The notes under the pieces are model-generated. The model had not been told where the DNA came from, did no database searches, and was given only the letters and a program-made list of their open reading frames with translations. DNA of 64,000 nucleotides from Photorhabdus heterorhabditis (GTDB taxonomy: Bacteria; Pseudomonadota; Gammaproteobacteria; Enterobacterales; Enterobacteriaceae), in the NCBI RefSeq assembly GCF_018448905.1, contig NZ_RCWA01000011.1, forward strand, positions 62,001-126,000. The letters are read 5' to 3'. Shown in pieces: positions 48,645-58,408 of the stretch (position 1 is its first letter; the number at the start of each line of letters is the position of its first letter). A program made the position numbers and the translations under genes.

Positions 48645-49477
48645 TGTTTGGTACAGAACAAACAGAATCTGTGCCAGGTTCAAAAATGAAAATTGCGTTG
48701 GGAGTTGAGTACGATGGCAGCCAGTATTATGGCTGGCAGCGCCAGCAGGAAGTGAAAAGTGTTCAGGAGTGCCTTGAGCAGGCATTATCAAAAGTCGCCA
48801 ATGAACCTATATCAGTATTTTGTGCCGGTCGAACTGATGCTGGAGTACATGCAACAGGACAGGTCGTTCATTTTGAAACGTCTGCCCAGCGCAAGGATGC
48901 AGCATGGACTATGGGCGTGAACGCACATTTACCACCGGATATTGCTGTTCGTTGGGTGAAAATAGTGGATGAGGATTTTCATGCCCGTTTCAGTGCTACA
49001 GCCCGGCGGTATCGTTACATTATTTTTAATCATCGTTATCGTCCGGCAGTGTTGGCTAGTGGAGTGACACACTTTCACTATCCACTGGATGAAAAACGGA
49101 TGCATCAGGCAGCGCAGTGTTTGTTGGGTGAAAATGATTTTACCTCTTTCCGTGCCGTTCAGTGCCAATCCAAAACTCCTTGGCGTAATGTGATGCATAT
49201 TAATGTCAGCCGTCATGGGCATTACGTGGTAATGGATATTAAAGCCAATGCTTTTGTACACCATATGGTACGTAATATTGCTGGGAGTTTGATGGAGATT
49301 GGTTGTGGTAATCAGGATATTAACTGGATGGCCCAGTTGCTTGTTTTAAAAGACCGGACGAAAGCGGCTGCGACGGCAAAATCGGCAGGATTATATTTAG
49401 TTGCCGTTGATTATCCGCAGTTTGACTTGCCGGAATCTGTTATAGGGCCTCTGTTTCTGGCAGATGATTTGATTTAA
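48644..49477 (+). CDS. truA: tRNA pseudouridine(38-40) synthase TruA
   Basis: Forms pseudouridine at positions 38-40 of the tRNA anticodon arm. 277 residues from ATG 48644, which overlaps the usg stop (TGATG); a second ATG at 48686 is in frame. Catalytic Asp in [18 protein letters not shown]; also [16 protein letters not shown] and [16 protein letters not shown]. Confidence 0.96.
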   Translation: MFGTEQTESVPGSKMKIALGVEYDGSQYYGWQRQQEVKSVQECLEQALSKVANEPISVFCAGRTDAGVHATGQVVHFETSAQRKDAAWTMGVNAHLPPDIAVRWVKIVDEDFHARFSATARRYRYIIFNHRYRPAVLASGVTHFHYPLDEKRMHQAAQCLLGENDFTSFRAVQCQSKTPWRNVMHINVSRHGHYVVMDIKANAFVHHMVRNIAGSLMEIGCGNQDINWMAQLLVLKDRTKAAATAKSAGLYLVAVDYPQFDLPESVIGPLFLADDLI

Positions 49478-49523
49478 CGTTTTTAGTTGCCGACATGGAT
49501 GTTTTGGTATAACGGAGAATATT

Positions 49524-50213
49524 ATGGAATTTTTTACTCATTTATTTGATTTTACTAAGTTTATCATTGATTTTATTCTCCATATTGATATTCATTTGGC
49601 TGAACTTGTCGCACAATATGGTAACTGGGTGTATGGCATTCTGTTCTTGATTTTGTTTTGTGAAACAGGATTAGTTGTCACTCCGTTCCTGCCGGGAGAT
49701 TCACTTTTATTTGTTGCGGGTGCTTTAGCTGCTTTAGATTCAAACGATCTAAATGTGCACGTCATGGTAGCGTTGATGATTACTGCGGCCATTATTGGTG
49801 ATGCGGTGAATTATGCTATTGGCCGCATTTTTGGTGAGAGGTTGTTTACAAATCCGGATTCAAAAATTTTCCGCCGTAGTTATCTAGAAAAAGCGCATGA
49901 GTTTTATGAAAAACATGGTGGGAAAGCAATTATTTTAGCGCGATTTGTACCGATCATCAGAACATTTGTGCCATTCGTTGCTGGCATGGGTAAAATGTCT
50001 TATCGTCATTTTGCTGCTTACAACGTGATTGGCGCACTGGTTTGGGTGCTTTTATTCACCTATTCTGGTTATATATTCGGTGATATGCCAGTGGTACAAC
50101 AGAATTTGAAACTGTTGATTGTCGCTATCATCTTTATCTCAATCCTGCCGGGTGTAATTGAAGTTTGGCGTCATCGTCGTGCGGTGGCAAAACAGAAAGC
50201 GAATAACTCGTAA
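49524..50213 (+). CDS. dedA: DedA family membrane protein
   Basis: Inner-membrane protein of 229 residues; DedA proteins support membrane homeostasis and several act in undecaprenyl-phosphate or phospholipid movement. Motifs: [18 protein letters not shown] and [24 protein letters not shown]-type ribosome binding site (ACGGAGAATATT). Located between truA and accD, as in E. coli. Confidence 0.94.
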   Translation: MEFFTHLFDFTKFIIDFILHIDIHLAELVAQYGNWVYGILFLILFCETGLVVTPFLPGDSLLFVAGALAALDSNDLNVHVMVALMITAAIIGDAVNYAIGRIFGERLFTNPDSKIFRRSYLEKAHEFYEKHGGKAIILARFVPIIRTFVPFVAGMGKMSYRHFAAYNVIGALVWVLLFTYSGYIFGDMPVVQQNLKLLIVAIIFISILPGVIEVWRHRRAVAKQKANNS

Positions 50214-50314
50214 CAGGTTTGAGCAGTTTTTTATCCACACTGTAATAGCATTGTGGTTTAATGGCACACAATAACAAAACTGGCATAAGCCAGATTCAGA
50301 CGGAAAGATCATTA

Positions 50315-51259
50315 ATGAGCTGGATTGAAAAAATTCTTAATAAAAGCAACATTACCCAAACCCGTAAGGCAAATATTCCTGAAGGGGTTTGGACTAAATG
50401 TGATAGTTGCAGTCAGGTGCTCTACCGTGCTGAGTTAGAGCGCAATCTTGAGGTTTGTCCTAAATGTGATCATCACATGCGTATTTCAGCACGTACCCGG
50501 TTGGAGACTTTTCTTGATGAAGGAACAACAACTGAATTAGGTGGCGAATTAGAACCGAAAGACATTTTAAAATTCCGTGATTCTAAGAAGTATAAAGACC
50601 GCATATCAGCAGCACAGAAACAAACGCAAGAGAAAGATGCTCTGGTCGTGATGAAAGGTACCTTGGATGGTATGCCAGTTGTTGCAGCTGCCTTTGAATT
50701 TGCATTTATGGGCGGTTCAATGGCTTCTGTTGTTGGTGCCCGTTTTGTCCGCGCAGTAGAACAGGCGTTGGAAGATGATTGTCCTCTGGTTTGTTTCTCT
50801 TCCAGTGGCGGCGCTCGTATGCAAGAAGCGTTGATGTCACTGATGCAGATGGCAAAAACCAGTGCTGCTCTGGCAAAATTGCAGGAACGTGGTTTGCCTT
50901 ACATTTCTGTGATGACCGATCCGACAATGGGAGGGGTTTCAGCGAGTTTGGCAATGTTGGGGGATATTAATATTGCTGAACCAAAAGCATTAATTGGTTT
51001 TGCGGGGCCTCGTGTTATTGAGCAGACAGTACGTGAGAAATTGCCGCCAGGTTTCCAGCGCAGCGAGTTTTTGTTGGAAAAAGGCGCAATTGACATGATT
51101 GTTCGTCGTCCTGAAATGCGTAATACTCTTGCCAGTTTGCTTTCTAAACTGACTCATCAGCCGCAACCAGGCGCTCAGCCGATTGTTGCTGAATTTGTGG
51201 CAGAACCCGCTGATGTTGATGCGGATATTCAAATAAGTACTAATAAAGAAGATGTCTGA
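50315..51259 (+). CDS. accD: Acetyl-CoA carboxylase carboxyltransferase beta subunit
   Basis: Beta subunit of the carboxyltransferase that makes malonyl-CoA, with AccA. 314 residues. The N-terminal zinc ribbon [20 protein letters not shown] with CPKCDHH is present, then the crotonase-like core [20 protein letters not shown] and [16 protein letters not shown]. The start at 50315 gives the family N-terminus MSWIEKIL; upstream 50261 is open but not conserved. Overlaps folC by 8 bp. Confidence 0.96.
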   Translation: MSWIEKILNKSNITQTRKANIPEGVWTKCDSCSQVLYRAELERNLEVCPKCDHHMRISARTRLETFLDEGTTTELGGELEPKDILKFRDSKKYKDRISAAQKQTQEKDALVVMKGTLDGMPVVAAAFEFAFMGGSMASVVGARFVRAVEQALEDDCPLVCFSSSGGARMQEALMSLMQMAKTSAALAKLQERGLPYISVMTDPTMGGVSASLAMLGDINIAEPKALIGFAGPRVIEQTVREKLPPGFQRSEFLLEKGAIDMIVRRPEMRNTLASLLSKLTHQPQPGAQPIVAEFVAEPADVDADIQISTNKEDV

Positions 51260-52550
51260 CACTTTGCAAATTCCTCAAGCCACGTCGTCATTGACGGCGT
51301 GGCTTTCCTATCTTGGAAGCCTGCATACTAAAGCCATTGATATGGGGCTTGAGCGTGTGGGGAAACTTGCCCGAATCCTGGAACTGGTGAATCCTGCACC
51401 TAAGATAATCACAGTATCTGGCACTAACGGTAAAGGTACCACTTGTTGCACTATCGAATCTGTTCTGCTAGCGGCTGGATTGCGAGTGGGTGTTTACAGT
51501 TCTCCTCATCTTGTATGTTATACCGAAAGGGTACGTATTCAGGGTAAGGAGTTGCCTGAACAGGCATTTTGCCGTGTATTTGCAGATATCGAATCCCGCC
51601 GTGGTGAGATTTCACTGACTTATTTTGAATATGGCACATTAGCAGCCTTGCAATTGTTTAAAGAAGCTTGTCTGGATGTTGTCATTTTAGAGGTGGGTTT
51701 AGGTGGCCGGTTAGATGCGACAAATATTGTGGATGCTGATATTGCAGCTATTACCAGCATTGCACTTGATCATACTGATTGGTTAGGAGCAGACCGTGAG
51801 CATATTGGCTATGAGAAAGCGGGTATTTTCCGTAAAGATCATTTTGCCGTGGTTGGTGAACCGGATATGCCATCTTCTATTGCGGAAGTCGCTGGTGAAT
51901 TAGGCGCTAAGCTATTTTGTTGTGGTACTGACTGGCGATTTTCCAAACAGGAGAAAAGTTGGTGCTGGCAATCTGATGATATGCTACTGAGTAATCTGCC
52001 TTTGCCGAATGTGCCTTTGATGAATGCAGCAACTGCGCTGGGAGTGATTTGTTGTCTATTGCGACAGGATGATAAAGTCAGTCAGGCTATTAATGAGCGG
52101 GCAATTCATCAAGGGCTGCAAAATGCACAGTTGCCAGGGCGTTTCCAAATAGTTCGTGAACATCCATTGTTAATTTTGGATGTGGCACATAACCCACATG
52201 CTGCGGCTTATTTGGTACAGAAACTGGCTCTTTTGCCCCGTCAACCAGATAGTAAAATTCTTGGTGTAGTGGGTATGCTTGGTGATAAAGATATCGCCGG
52301 CACACTGGCTTGCCTATCACAGCAAATTGATGAGTGGTATTGCGCTCCTTTGACTGAATTGCGTGGTGCGGATGCACAGACACTGGCTCTGCATCTTAAA
52401 CAACCGCAGGTATTCACTGATGTGGAAAGTGCTTGGTATCAGGCAATGGCAGATGCTGATGAACAGGATATCGTTGTAGTTTGTGGTTCATTCCACACGG
52501 TCGCGCATGTCATGGAGGCTCTGGATAGGGAGAAGGGAAGTGGCAAGTAA
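51252..52550 (+). CDS. folC: Dihydrofolate/folylpolyglutamate synthase FolC
   Basis: Bifunctional enzyme adding glutamate to dihydropteroate and to folates. 432 residues. P-loop [32 protein letters not shown] and [13 protein letters not shown] are Mur-ligase-type motifs; C-terminal [13 protein letters not shown]. It overlaps both neighbours (accD before, dedD after), so the three are probably translated together. Confidence 0.96.
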   Translation: MSDTLQIPQATSSLTAWLSYLGSLHTKAIDMGLERVGKLARILELVNPAPKIITVSGTNGKGTTCCTIESVLLAAGLRVGVYSSPHLVCYTERVRIQGKELPEQAFCRVFADIESRRGEISLTYFEYGTLAALQLFKEACLDVVILEVGLGGRLDATNIVDADIAAITSIALDHTDWLGADREHIGYEKAGIFRKDHFAVVGEPDMPSSIAEVAGELGAKLFCCGTDWRFSKQEKSWCWQSDDMLLSNLPLPNVPLMNAATALGVICCLLRQDDKVSQAINERAIHQGLQNAQLPGRFQIVREHPLLILDVAHNPHAAAYLVQKLALLPRQPDSKILGVVGMLGDKDIAGTLACLSQQIDEWYCAPLTELRGADAQTLALHLKQPQVFTDVESAWYQAMADADEQDIVVVCGSFHTVAHVMEALDREKGSGK

Positions 52551-53229
52551 ATTTCAGAATCGTTTGGTCGGTACAATTGTATTGGTAGCACTAGGGGTCA
52601 TAGTGCTACCTGTGTTGTTGGACGGCAATAAGAAATACAACGAAGATAAGTTTGCATCAATTCCCTTGGTTCCTAAGCCTGGGGATGAGCAGGAGATTGA
52701 ATCTATTTCTCCCCTTAATTCAACAATATTATCCGTCCCTCTGGAGGATGAGACAGAGGTATTGCTGCCAGAAACGTTAGAACAACCGGAAATACCGCTG
52801 GTAACGGTTCCGCCACCGCCAGCGCCGATAACACCTCCGGCTGTTCAGCCAGAAGTGAAACCTAAACTACAGAGTAAGCCTGAGCAAAAAACAGATCCTA
52901 AACCGCTAGTGTCACCGGAGCCTAAAGCCAAATTAGAGGTTAAACCAGAGTCAAAAATTGAAGCGAAGCCAGTTGAAAAAGCACCGCAGGGACAAGCTTA
53001 TATCGTACAACTTGGTGCTTTGAAAAATGCAGGAAAGGTAGATGAAATAGTCGCTAGACTGCGTCTGTCTGGCTATCAAGTCTATACTGTTCCTTCGTCT
53101 CCAGTTCAGGGGCAGTTGACCAGAATATATGTTGGTCCAAATGTTTCCAGGCAACAACTCGAATCGGCGTTATCAGACTTGAAAAGTCTGACCGGGTTAC
53201 AAGGGCAGGTAAGAGGTTATAAGCCGTAA
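52540..53229 (+). CDS. dedD: SPOR-domain cell-division protein DedD
   Basis: 229 residues. One N-terminal membrane helix (LVGTIVLVALGVIVLPVLLD), a long Pro/Lys/Glu-rich periplasmic linker (PEVKPKLQSKPEQKTDPKP) and a C-terminal SPOR domain (YIVQLGALKNAGKVDEIVAR) that binds denuded septal peptidoglycan. GTG 52540 is chosen for the match to the E. coli N-terminus [11 protein letters not shown] and the upstream AGAAGGGAA. It overlaps folC by 11 bp. Confidence 0.94.
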   Translation: MASKFQNRLVGTIVLVALGVIVLPVLLDGNKKYNEDKFASIPLVPKPGDEQEIESISPLNSTILSVPLEDETEVLLPETLEQPEIPLVTVPPPPAPITPPAVQPEVKPKLQSKPEQKTDPKPLVSPEPKAKLEVKPESKIEAKPVEKAPQGQAYIVQLGALKNAGKVDEIVARLRLSGYQVYTVPSSPVQGQLTRIYVGPNVSRQQLESALSDLKSLTGLQGQVRGYKP

Positions 53230-53298
53230 TAAGGCTGTCATTGCTTATGTGATGAGTGGGTAACCATCATGAAATCAAGCAGTAAATATTAGGTGACT

Positions 53299-53338
53299 GC
53301 GGCGATGATGATTTCTCCATATCGCCGCTAATTATTTT
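53299..53338 (+). terminator. Possible terminator after dedD
   Basis: 8-bp stem GCGGCGAT (53299-53306) with ATCGCCGC (53321-53328), then TAATTATTTT; the loop is 14 nt. Confidence 0.55.
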
Positions 53339-53359
53339 CAGTGGAACAGGAAATCTGCT

Positions 53360-53375
53360 ACGCAAACGTTTTCGT
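53360..53375. promoter_or_regulatory. PurR operator of cvpA-purF
   Basis: ACGCAAACGTTTTCGT, a near-consensus PurR box, in the same place as the E. coli purF operator. A likely -10 box TAGAAT follows at 53383-53388. Confidence 0.85.
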
Positions 53376-53431
53376 TTTCTGTTAGAATGCGCCCGAAACG
53401 GATGCCGGGGTGCCTATTTGGGATTTAAAAC

Positions 53432-53938
53432 ATGGTCTGGATTGATTACGTTATTATTGCCATTATTGGCTTCTCGGCATTGGTTAGCCTGATTCGTGGG
53501 TTTATTCGAGAAGCTTTGTCACTGGTCACTTGGGGATGTGCTTTCTTTGTAGCAAGTCACTTCTACATTTACTTAGCGGCTTATTTTACCCGTTTTGAAG
53601 ATGAGTTGGTGCGTAACGGAATTGCTATTACGGTTTTGTTTGTTGCTACTTTGATTGTCGGTTCTGTGGTGAACTATGTGATAGGTTCTCTTGTGCAACG
53701 GACTGGATTGTCAGGTACTGATCGGGTGCTGGGGATCTGCTTTGGGGCGTTGCGTGGTGTGCTGATTGTCGCGGCTATTCTATTTTTTCTGGATACATTC
53801 ACACCATTTGCTCAAAGTGAGGATTGGAAACAATCACAATTGATCCCACAGTTCAGTCATATTATCAGGTGGTTCTTTGACTACCTGCAAAATGCGTCAA
53901 GTTTCCTGCCGGAGAAATATACCTCTCCGCTTGGCTGA
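53432..53938 (+). CDS. cvpA: CvpA membrane protein
   Basis: 168-residue inner-membrane protein with four predicted helices; required for colicin V production in E. coli, with a wider role not settled. Begins [20 protein letters not shown] and has [20 protein letters not shown]. The gene is the first of the PurR-controlled cvpA-purF-ubiX unit. Its stop meets the purF region at 53938. Confidence 0.95.
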   Translation: MVWIDYVIIAIIGFSALVSLIRGFIREALSLVTWGCAFFVASHFYIYLAAYFTRFEDELVRNGIAITVLFVATLIVGSVVNYVIGSLVQRTGLSGTDRVLGICFGALRGVLIVAAILFFLDTFTPFAQSEDWKQSQLIPQFSHIIRWFFDYLQNASSFLPEKYTSPLG

Positions 53939-53952
53939 TGAGGAAAAACTAC

Positions 53953-55470
53953 ATGTGCGGTATTGTTGGTATCGTTGGTTTTACACCGGTTAACCAGTCG
54001 ATTTATGATGCGCTGACGGTGCTTCAGCACCGTGGGCAAGATGCTGCTGGCATTGCAACTATTGATGGTAACAATGGGTTCCGTTTACGCAAAGCTAATG
54101 GTTTAGTGAGAGATGTGTTTGAAGCTCGGCATATGCTGCGTTTACAGGGAACAATTGGGATTGGTCATGTACGCTATCCGACAGCTGGCAGCTCTAGTGC
54201 ATCGGAAGCTCAGCCATTTTATGTCAATTCTCCATTTGGTATCACATTGACACACAATGGTAATTTGACTAATGCTCATGAGTTAAAGAAAAAACTGTTT
54301 GAAAATGCCCGTCGCCATGTGAATACCACGTCAGACTCTGAAATTTTGCTCAATGTTTTTGCTAATGAATTGGGGCATTTTCAGCATTACCCATTGGAGC
54401 CTGATAATATTTTCGCTGCGGTAGCGGCATTGCATAAGCAAGTGAGTGGCGCTTATGCCTGTATTGCGATGATTATTGGACATGGATTGGTTGCTTTCCG
54501 CGATCCGCATGGTATTCGTCCATTGGTTTTAGGCAAGCGTACTTTGGATGATGGCCGCAATGAATATATGATTGCTTCTGAAAGTGTTGCATTGGATACG
54601 CTAGGTTTTGAATTCTTGCGGGATGTTGCATCAGGTGAAGCGGTTTATATTACAGAGAAAGGTCAGTTATTTACCCGTCAATGTGCTGAAAACCCTTCTT
54701 TAACTCCATGTTTGTTTGAATTTGTCTATTTAGCTCGGCCAGACTCTTTTATTGATAAGATTTCGGTTTATAATGCCCGTGTGCGCATGGGACAGAAGCT
54801 GGGGGCAAAAATTGCCCGTGAATGGGAAGATTTGCATATTGATGTGGTTGTCCCAATTCCTGAAACTTCTTGTGATATCGCTCTGGAAATTGCCCGTATA
54901 CTGGGTAAACCCTATCGGCAGGGATTTGTGAAAAACCGTTATGTTGGTCGTACATTTATCATGCCTGGGCAACAGGAGCGTCGGAAGTCAGTCCGTCGTA
55001 AACTGAATGCCAATCGTGCAGAATTCCGTGATAAAAATGTCTTATTGGTGGATGATTCTATCGTTCGTGGTACAACGTCGGAACAGATTGTTGAAATGGC
55101 TCGTGAAGCAGGAGCGAAGAAGGTTTATCTTGCTTCGGCAGCGCCGGAAGTGCGTTTTCCAAATGTTTATGGCATTGATATGCCGAGTGCAAATGAACTG
55201 ATCGCTCATGGGCGTGAGGTTGATGAAATTCGTCAGTTTATTGGTGCTGATGCGTTGATATTCCAGGATTTAACTGATTTGGTTGCGGCTGTTCGTGAAG
55301 AAAATCCGGATATTGAAGAGTTTGAATGTTCAGTTTTCAATGGTATTTATGTCACCAAAGATATTGACCAGACTTACCTTTATTATCTGGAAAATCTGCG
55401 TAAAGACGATGAAAAGGAACTGAATAATCAGAATGAAATTGAAAACCTGGATATCTATAATGAAGGTTGA
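53953..55470 (+). CDS. purF: Amidophosphoribosyltransferase
   Basis: First committed step of purine synthesis; transfers glutamine amide nitrogen to PRPP. 505 residues, as in E. coli. The start at 53953 leaves MCGIVGIVG, so that Cys2 becomes the N-terminal nucleophile after Met removal; the frame from 53938 would hide it. The glutaminase domain has [13 protein letters not shown] and [11 protein letters not shown]; the phosphoribosyltransferase PRPP motif is [19 protein letters not shown]. Confidence 0.97.
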   Translation: MCGIVGIVGFTPVNQSIYDALTVLQHRGQDAAGIATIDGNNGFRLRKANGLVRDVFEARHMLRLQGTIGIGHVRYPTAGSSSASEAQPFYVNSPFGITLTHNGNLTNAHELKKKLFENARRHVNTTSDSEILLNVFANELGHFQHYPLEPDNIFAAVAALHKQVSGAYACIAMIIGHGLVAFRDPHGIRPLVLGKRTLDDGRNEYMIASESVALDTLGFEFLRDVASGEAVYITEKGQLFTRQCAENPSLTPCLFEFVYLARPDSFIDKISVYNARVRMGQKLGAKIAREWEDLHIDVVVPIPETSCDIALEIARILGKPYRQGFVKNRYVGRTFIMPGQQERRKSVRRKLNANRAEFRDKNVLLVDDSIVRGTTSEQIVEMAREAGAKKVYLASAAPEVRFPNVYGIDMPSANELIAHGREVDEIRQFIGADALIFQDLTDLVAAVREENPDIEEFECSVFNGIYVTKDIDQTYLYYLENLRKDDEKELNNQNEIENLDIYNEG

Positions 55471-55516
55471 TTACCTTTGGATTTAAATAGCAGCCCGGTG
55501 TCAGCATGAGGAAAAA

Positions 55517-56101
55517 ATGAAAAGATTGATAGTGGGGCTTACGGGAGCAAGTGGAGCTATTTATGGCGTCAGGCTACTGCAAGTTTTACAACCAGTTGAA
55601 AATGTAGAAACACATCTGGTCATTAGTCAGTCCGCTCGTCAAACGCTGGCGCTTGAAACAAATTATGGTTTACGGGATGTTCAGGCGCTGGCTGATGTTG
55701 TGTATGACAATAGAGACATAGCCGCTGCTATTTCTTCAGGTTCGTTCAAAACGTTGGGCATGGTCATTTTACCATGCTCAATGAAAACTCTTTCAGGCAT
55801 TGTCCACAGTTATACTGATGGATTAGTGACCAGAGCAGCAGATGTTGTATTGAAAGAAGGTCGTAAGTTGGTGCTCGGTGTGAGAGAAACGCCATTGCAT
55901 TTAGGGCATCTCCGGCTGATGACTCAGGCCGCAGAAATTGGCGCTGTAATTATGCCGCCAGTTCCTGCGTTTTATCATCAGCCTAAACAAATTCAGGATA
56001 TTATTGATCAGACGGTTAATCGAGTACTCGATCAGTTTGATATTGAGTTACCTCATGATCTATTCACCCGTTGGCAGGGGGCTAAAGGTGTTGAGATTTA
56101 A
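55517..56101 (+). CDS. ubiX: Flavin prenyltransferase UbiX
   Basis: Makes prenylated FMN, the cofactor of the UbiD decarboxylase in ubiquinone synthesis. 194 residues. Motifs: [40 protein letters not shown] and [21 protein letters not shown] precedes the ATG. It ends overlapping the convergent yfcH gene by 20 bp. Confidence 0.95.
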   Translation: MKRLIVGLTGASGAIYGVRLLQVLQPVENVETHLVISQSARQTLALETNYGLRDVQALADVVYDNRDIAAAISSGSFKTLGMVILPCSMKTLSGIVHSYTDGLVTRAADVVLKEGRKLVLGVRETPLHLGHLRLMTQAAEIGAVIMPPVPAFYHQPKQIQDIIDQTVNRVLDQFDIELPHDLFTRWQGAKGVEI

Positions 56102-57002
56102 TATTAAGTAGATTTTCAAAAGCTTCTTTTAGCTGAAAATAGCGGAAGCCAAATCCCGCCTGCTCTAATTTATGTGGTATTGCCTGTTGTCCGCTCAGTG
56201 TTAATACCGCAGCCTCTCCCATCAGTAATTTCAGCACGAAAGCAGGTATCCGGATAATTGCAGGGCGTTTCAGCACTTCCGCCAGTGTTGCGGCAAACTG
56301 ATCATTATGTACTGGGTAAGGGGCAGTCATATTAAAAGGGCCGCTTAATTCGGGAGTCATCAGCAGGTAATAGATGCCATTCACCATATCATCAATATGA
56401 ATCCAAGGGAGATACTGTTTTCCGCTACCCATAGGGCCGCCAAGCCCAAGACGAAAAAGGGGTAACATTTTTTTCAGTACTCCACCATTTTTTGCCAGTA
56501 CAACGCCAGTACGCAAAAGACAAACACGGGTTTTATCACTAGCAGCCTGTAATGCAAGTTGTTCCCAGCGTTTACAGAGTTGATGAGTAAATTCATCATT
56601 GGGTGGATCATTTTCTGTAACAACGGCTTGATTTTGATCTCCGTAATAGCCTACGGCAGAGCCGGAAATAAATACCTCTGGTGGTGTTTGACTGGCATTA
56701 ATTAGCTGGCTGATATGTTCTGTTAATTCCCAGCGACTTTGGCACAGTTTCTCTTTTTGAGTTGGAGTCCAGGGCTTGTTTGCTATGGGTTCACCAGCAA
56801 GATTAATAACAGCATCAAAATCGTTGAGATCTGTTTTATCTTTCAGACTGGTCCAACATTCAGCCTGTTTACAGAACAGAGAATAAACTTTCTGAGGTGA
56901 ACGGCTCAGAATGGTAATGGAATGAGATAGGGAAAGAAGCTGGTAAACCAAGCGGCTACCAATTAGCCCTGTTCCTCCGGTGATTAAAATACGCATAGCC
57001 AC
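56082..57002 (-). CDS. yfcH: TIGR01777-type NAD-dependent epimerase YfcH
   Basis: 306-residue atypical short-chain dehydrogenase/epimerase. N-terminal nucleotide-binding motif [20 protein letters not shown]; the active-site [12 protein letters not shown]-terminal DUF1731-type segment [20 protein letters not shown]. The substrate is unknown. Only the first residues (MAMR) leave the exact start open between 57002 and 56996. Confidence 0.92.
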   Translation of the reverse strand: MAMRILITGGTGLIGSRLVYQLLSLSHSITILSRSPQKVYSLFCKQAECWTSLKDKTDLNDFDAVINLAGEPIANKPWTPTQKEKLCQSRWELTEHISQLINASQTPPEVFISGSAVGYYGDQNQAVVTENDPPNDEFTHQLCKRWEQLALQAASDKTRVCLLRTGVVLAKNGGVLKKMLPLFRLGLGGPMGSGKQYLPWIHIDDMVNGIYYLLMTPELSGPFNMTAPYPVHNDQFAATLAEVLKRPAIIRIPAFVLKLLMGEAAVLTLSGQQAIPHKLEQAGFGFRYFQLKEAFENLLNIKSQHL

Positions 57003-57123
57003 TCCTGTAACCTAAAGTTGATATAAAAAACTATAGCAGGGATGTAAGGGCTGATGGTTAAAGATACGGCTATCTGTTAACGTGATCAAGTTTTGCGGGG
57101 AAATAATTACCCCGCAAACAGAA

Positions 57124-57744
57124 TTAGGCTTTGTTGTATGCTGTCTGAGTGGCGGGACGTTGACTGATAATATCAAACCATTTTTTGACTGCTGGATAAT
57201 CATCCAGATCAATATTTTGATATTCATGGGAACGCGCCCACGGATAAGTTGCGATATCAGCAATGCTGTATTCCTGACCACCCAGATAGGGGTTTTTTTC
57301 CAATTGGGCATTCAGAACCTTATACAGGCGTTTTGTTTCTTCCTGATAACGGTTAATCGCGTAAGGCACTTTTTCAGGTGCGAAACGATTAAAATGGTGA
57401 TTTTGCCCCAACATTGGGCCGAAACCGCCAACTTGCCAGAACAGCCATTGTAGGCTTTGAATGCGTTCATGCATATCTTTGCTAAGCAATCTCCCCGTTT
57501 TTTCAGCAAGATAAATAAGGATGGCGCCGGATTCAAAAATGGTAACAGGCTTGCTGCCATCGGCTGGCTGCTGATCAATAATAGCCGGAATCTTGTTATT
57601 AGGAGAAATTGCAAGAAATTCAGGTTTGAATTGATCCCCCGCACTAATATCAATCCGATGGAGATTATAGGGAAGGCCGGCTTCTTCAAGGAAGAGTGTG
57701 ATTTTGTGACCATTTGGCGTTGGTGCATAGTACAGATCGATCAT
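57124..57744 (-). CDS. yfcG: Glutathione S-transferase-like disulfide oxidoreductase YfcG
   Basis: 206 residues; E. coli YfcG (215) is a GST-fold enzyme with disulfide-bond reductase activity. N-terminal thioredoxin-like domain MIDLYYAPTPNGHKITLFLE with ISPNNKIPAI and FESGAILIYLAEKTG; helical C-terminal domain with QWLFWQVGGFGPMLGQNHHF. The start at 57744 gives the conserved N-terminus; the frame is open to 57801. Located beside yfcH, as in E. coli. Confidence 0.93.
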   Translation of the reverse strand: MIDLYYAPTPNGHKITLFLEEAGLPYNLHRIDISAGDQFKPEFLAISPNNKIPAIIDQQPADGSKPVTIFESGAILIYLAEKTGRLLSKDMHERIQSLQWLFWQVGGFGPMLGQNHHFNRFAPEKVPYAINRYQEETKRLYKVLNAQLEKNPYLGGQEYSIADIATYPWARSHEYQNIDLDDYPAVKKWFDIISQRPATQTAYNKA

Positions 57745-57805
57745 AGAGCCTCCGATAGAACGTAAAATTGTATTACACATTATCATTAGGTTATGCAGCA
57801 TGTAA

Positions 57806-57947
57806 TATACCTGTTATCTTTCAAGTTGCCTCTTTGTTGGCTGCATTCACTCACCCCGGTCACAGAGTTCTCTATGACATAGTTATCTATGCTCCCGGGG
57901 ATTCGCTTCCTCGCCGTCGCGATGCATCTTGAAATCTATTGAGTATA
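57806..57947 (-). repeat. ERIC repeat, subfamily A, with enlarged centre
   Basis: 142 bp, 15 longer than usual. In the centre the CATAGATAACTATGT-type segment is present twice in slightly different form. Reverse orientation. Confidence 0.88.
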
Positions 57948-58408
57948 AGTAATTGATGTGATATTTGCATGAATAATATATTTGTATGTTATCATTAACC
58001 TCTTTATCGTTCCTTTTGTTGATCTAAAATAGAATCTTTTATTATTTAATCCATCAAAAATAAAATTTAACGGCTTGTTGCGAAAGTTAGATGAATGAAT
58101 GTTTTTATATGTTATTCAATGTGTTGTTTTATGGTGTTGATAATTTTTTATCCGATTGGTTAATGATGGTTTTTTTATTTTTTCAGATTATAAATTTATG
58201 AGGTAAAGTAATTCAATAACTTGGATTATTCCTAATTTTTCATTCTTTTGTTCTTGGATTTTTCATAATTATATTCGTTTTGCATTTGTTGAATTTTATT
58301 GCAATTGCATGCTTGAGTGAATTAATTTTATCTTTCACTATTATTAGTGTCAGTTTGATAATAAGCGTTGAATTAATATTTAAAAATAAAAAAAGGAAAA
58401 CAACAATT
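57948..58408. other. AT-rich region before the lipase gene
   Basis: No supported gene. The lipase frame is open back to TTG 58280 and would add a hydrophobic stretch, but that part has no ribosome binding site. The AT-richness suggests acquired DNA. Confidence 0.5.

Noticed and set aside
58280-58408. Longer start for the lipase, adding a hydrophobic segment
   Set aside because: Begins at TTG in AT-rich DNA without a ribosome binding site; ATG 58409 has AGGA upstream and gives a family-like N-terminus.
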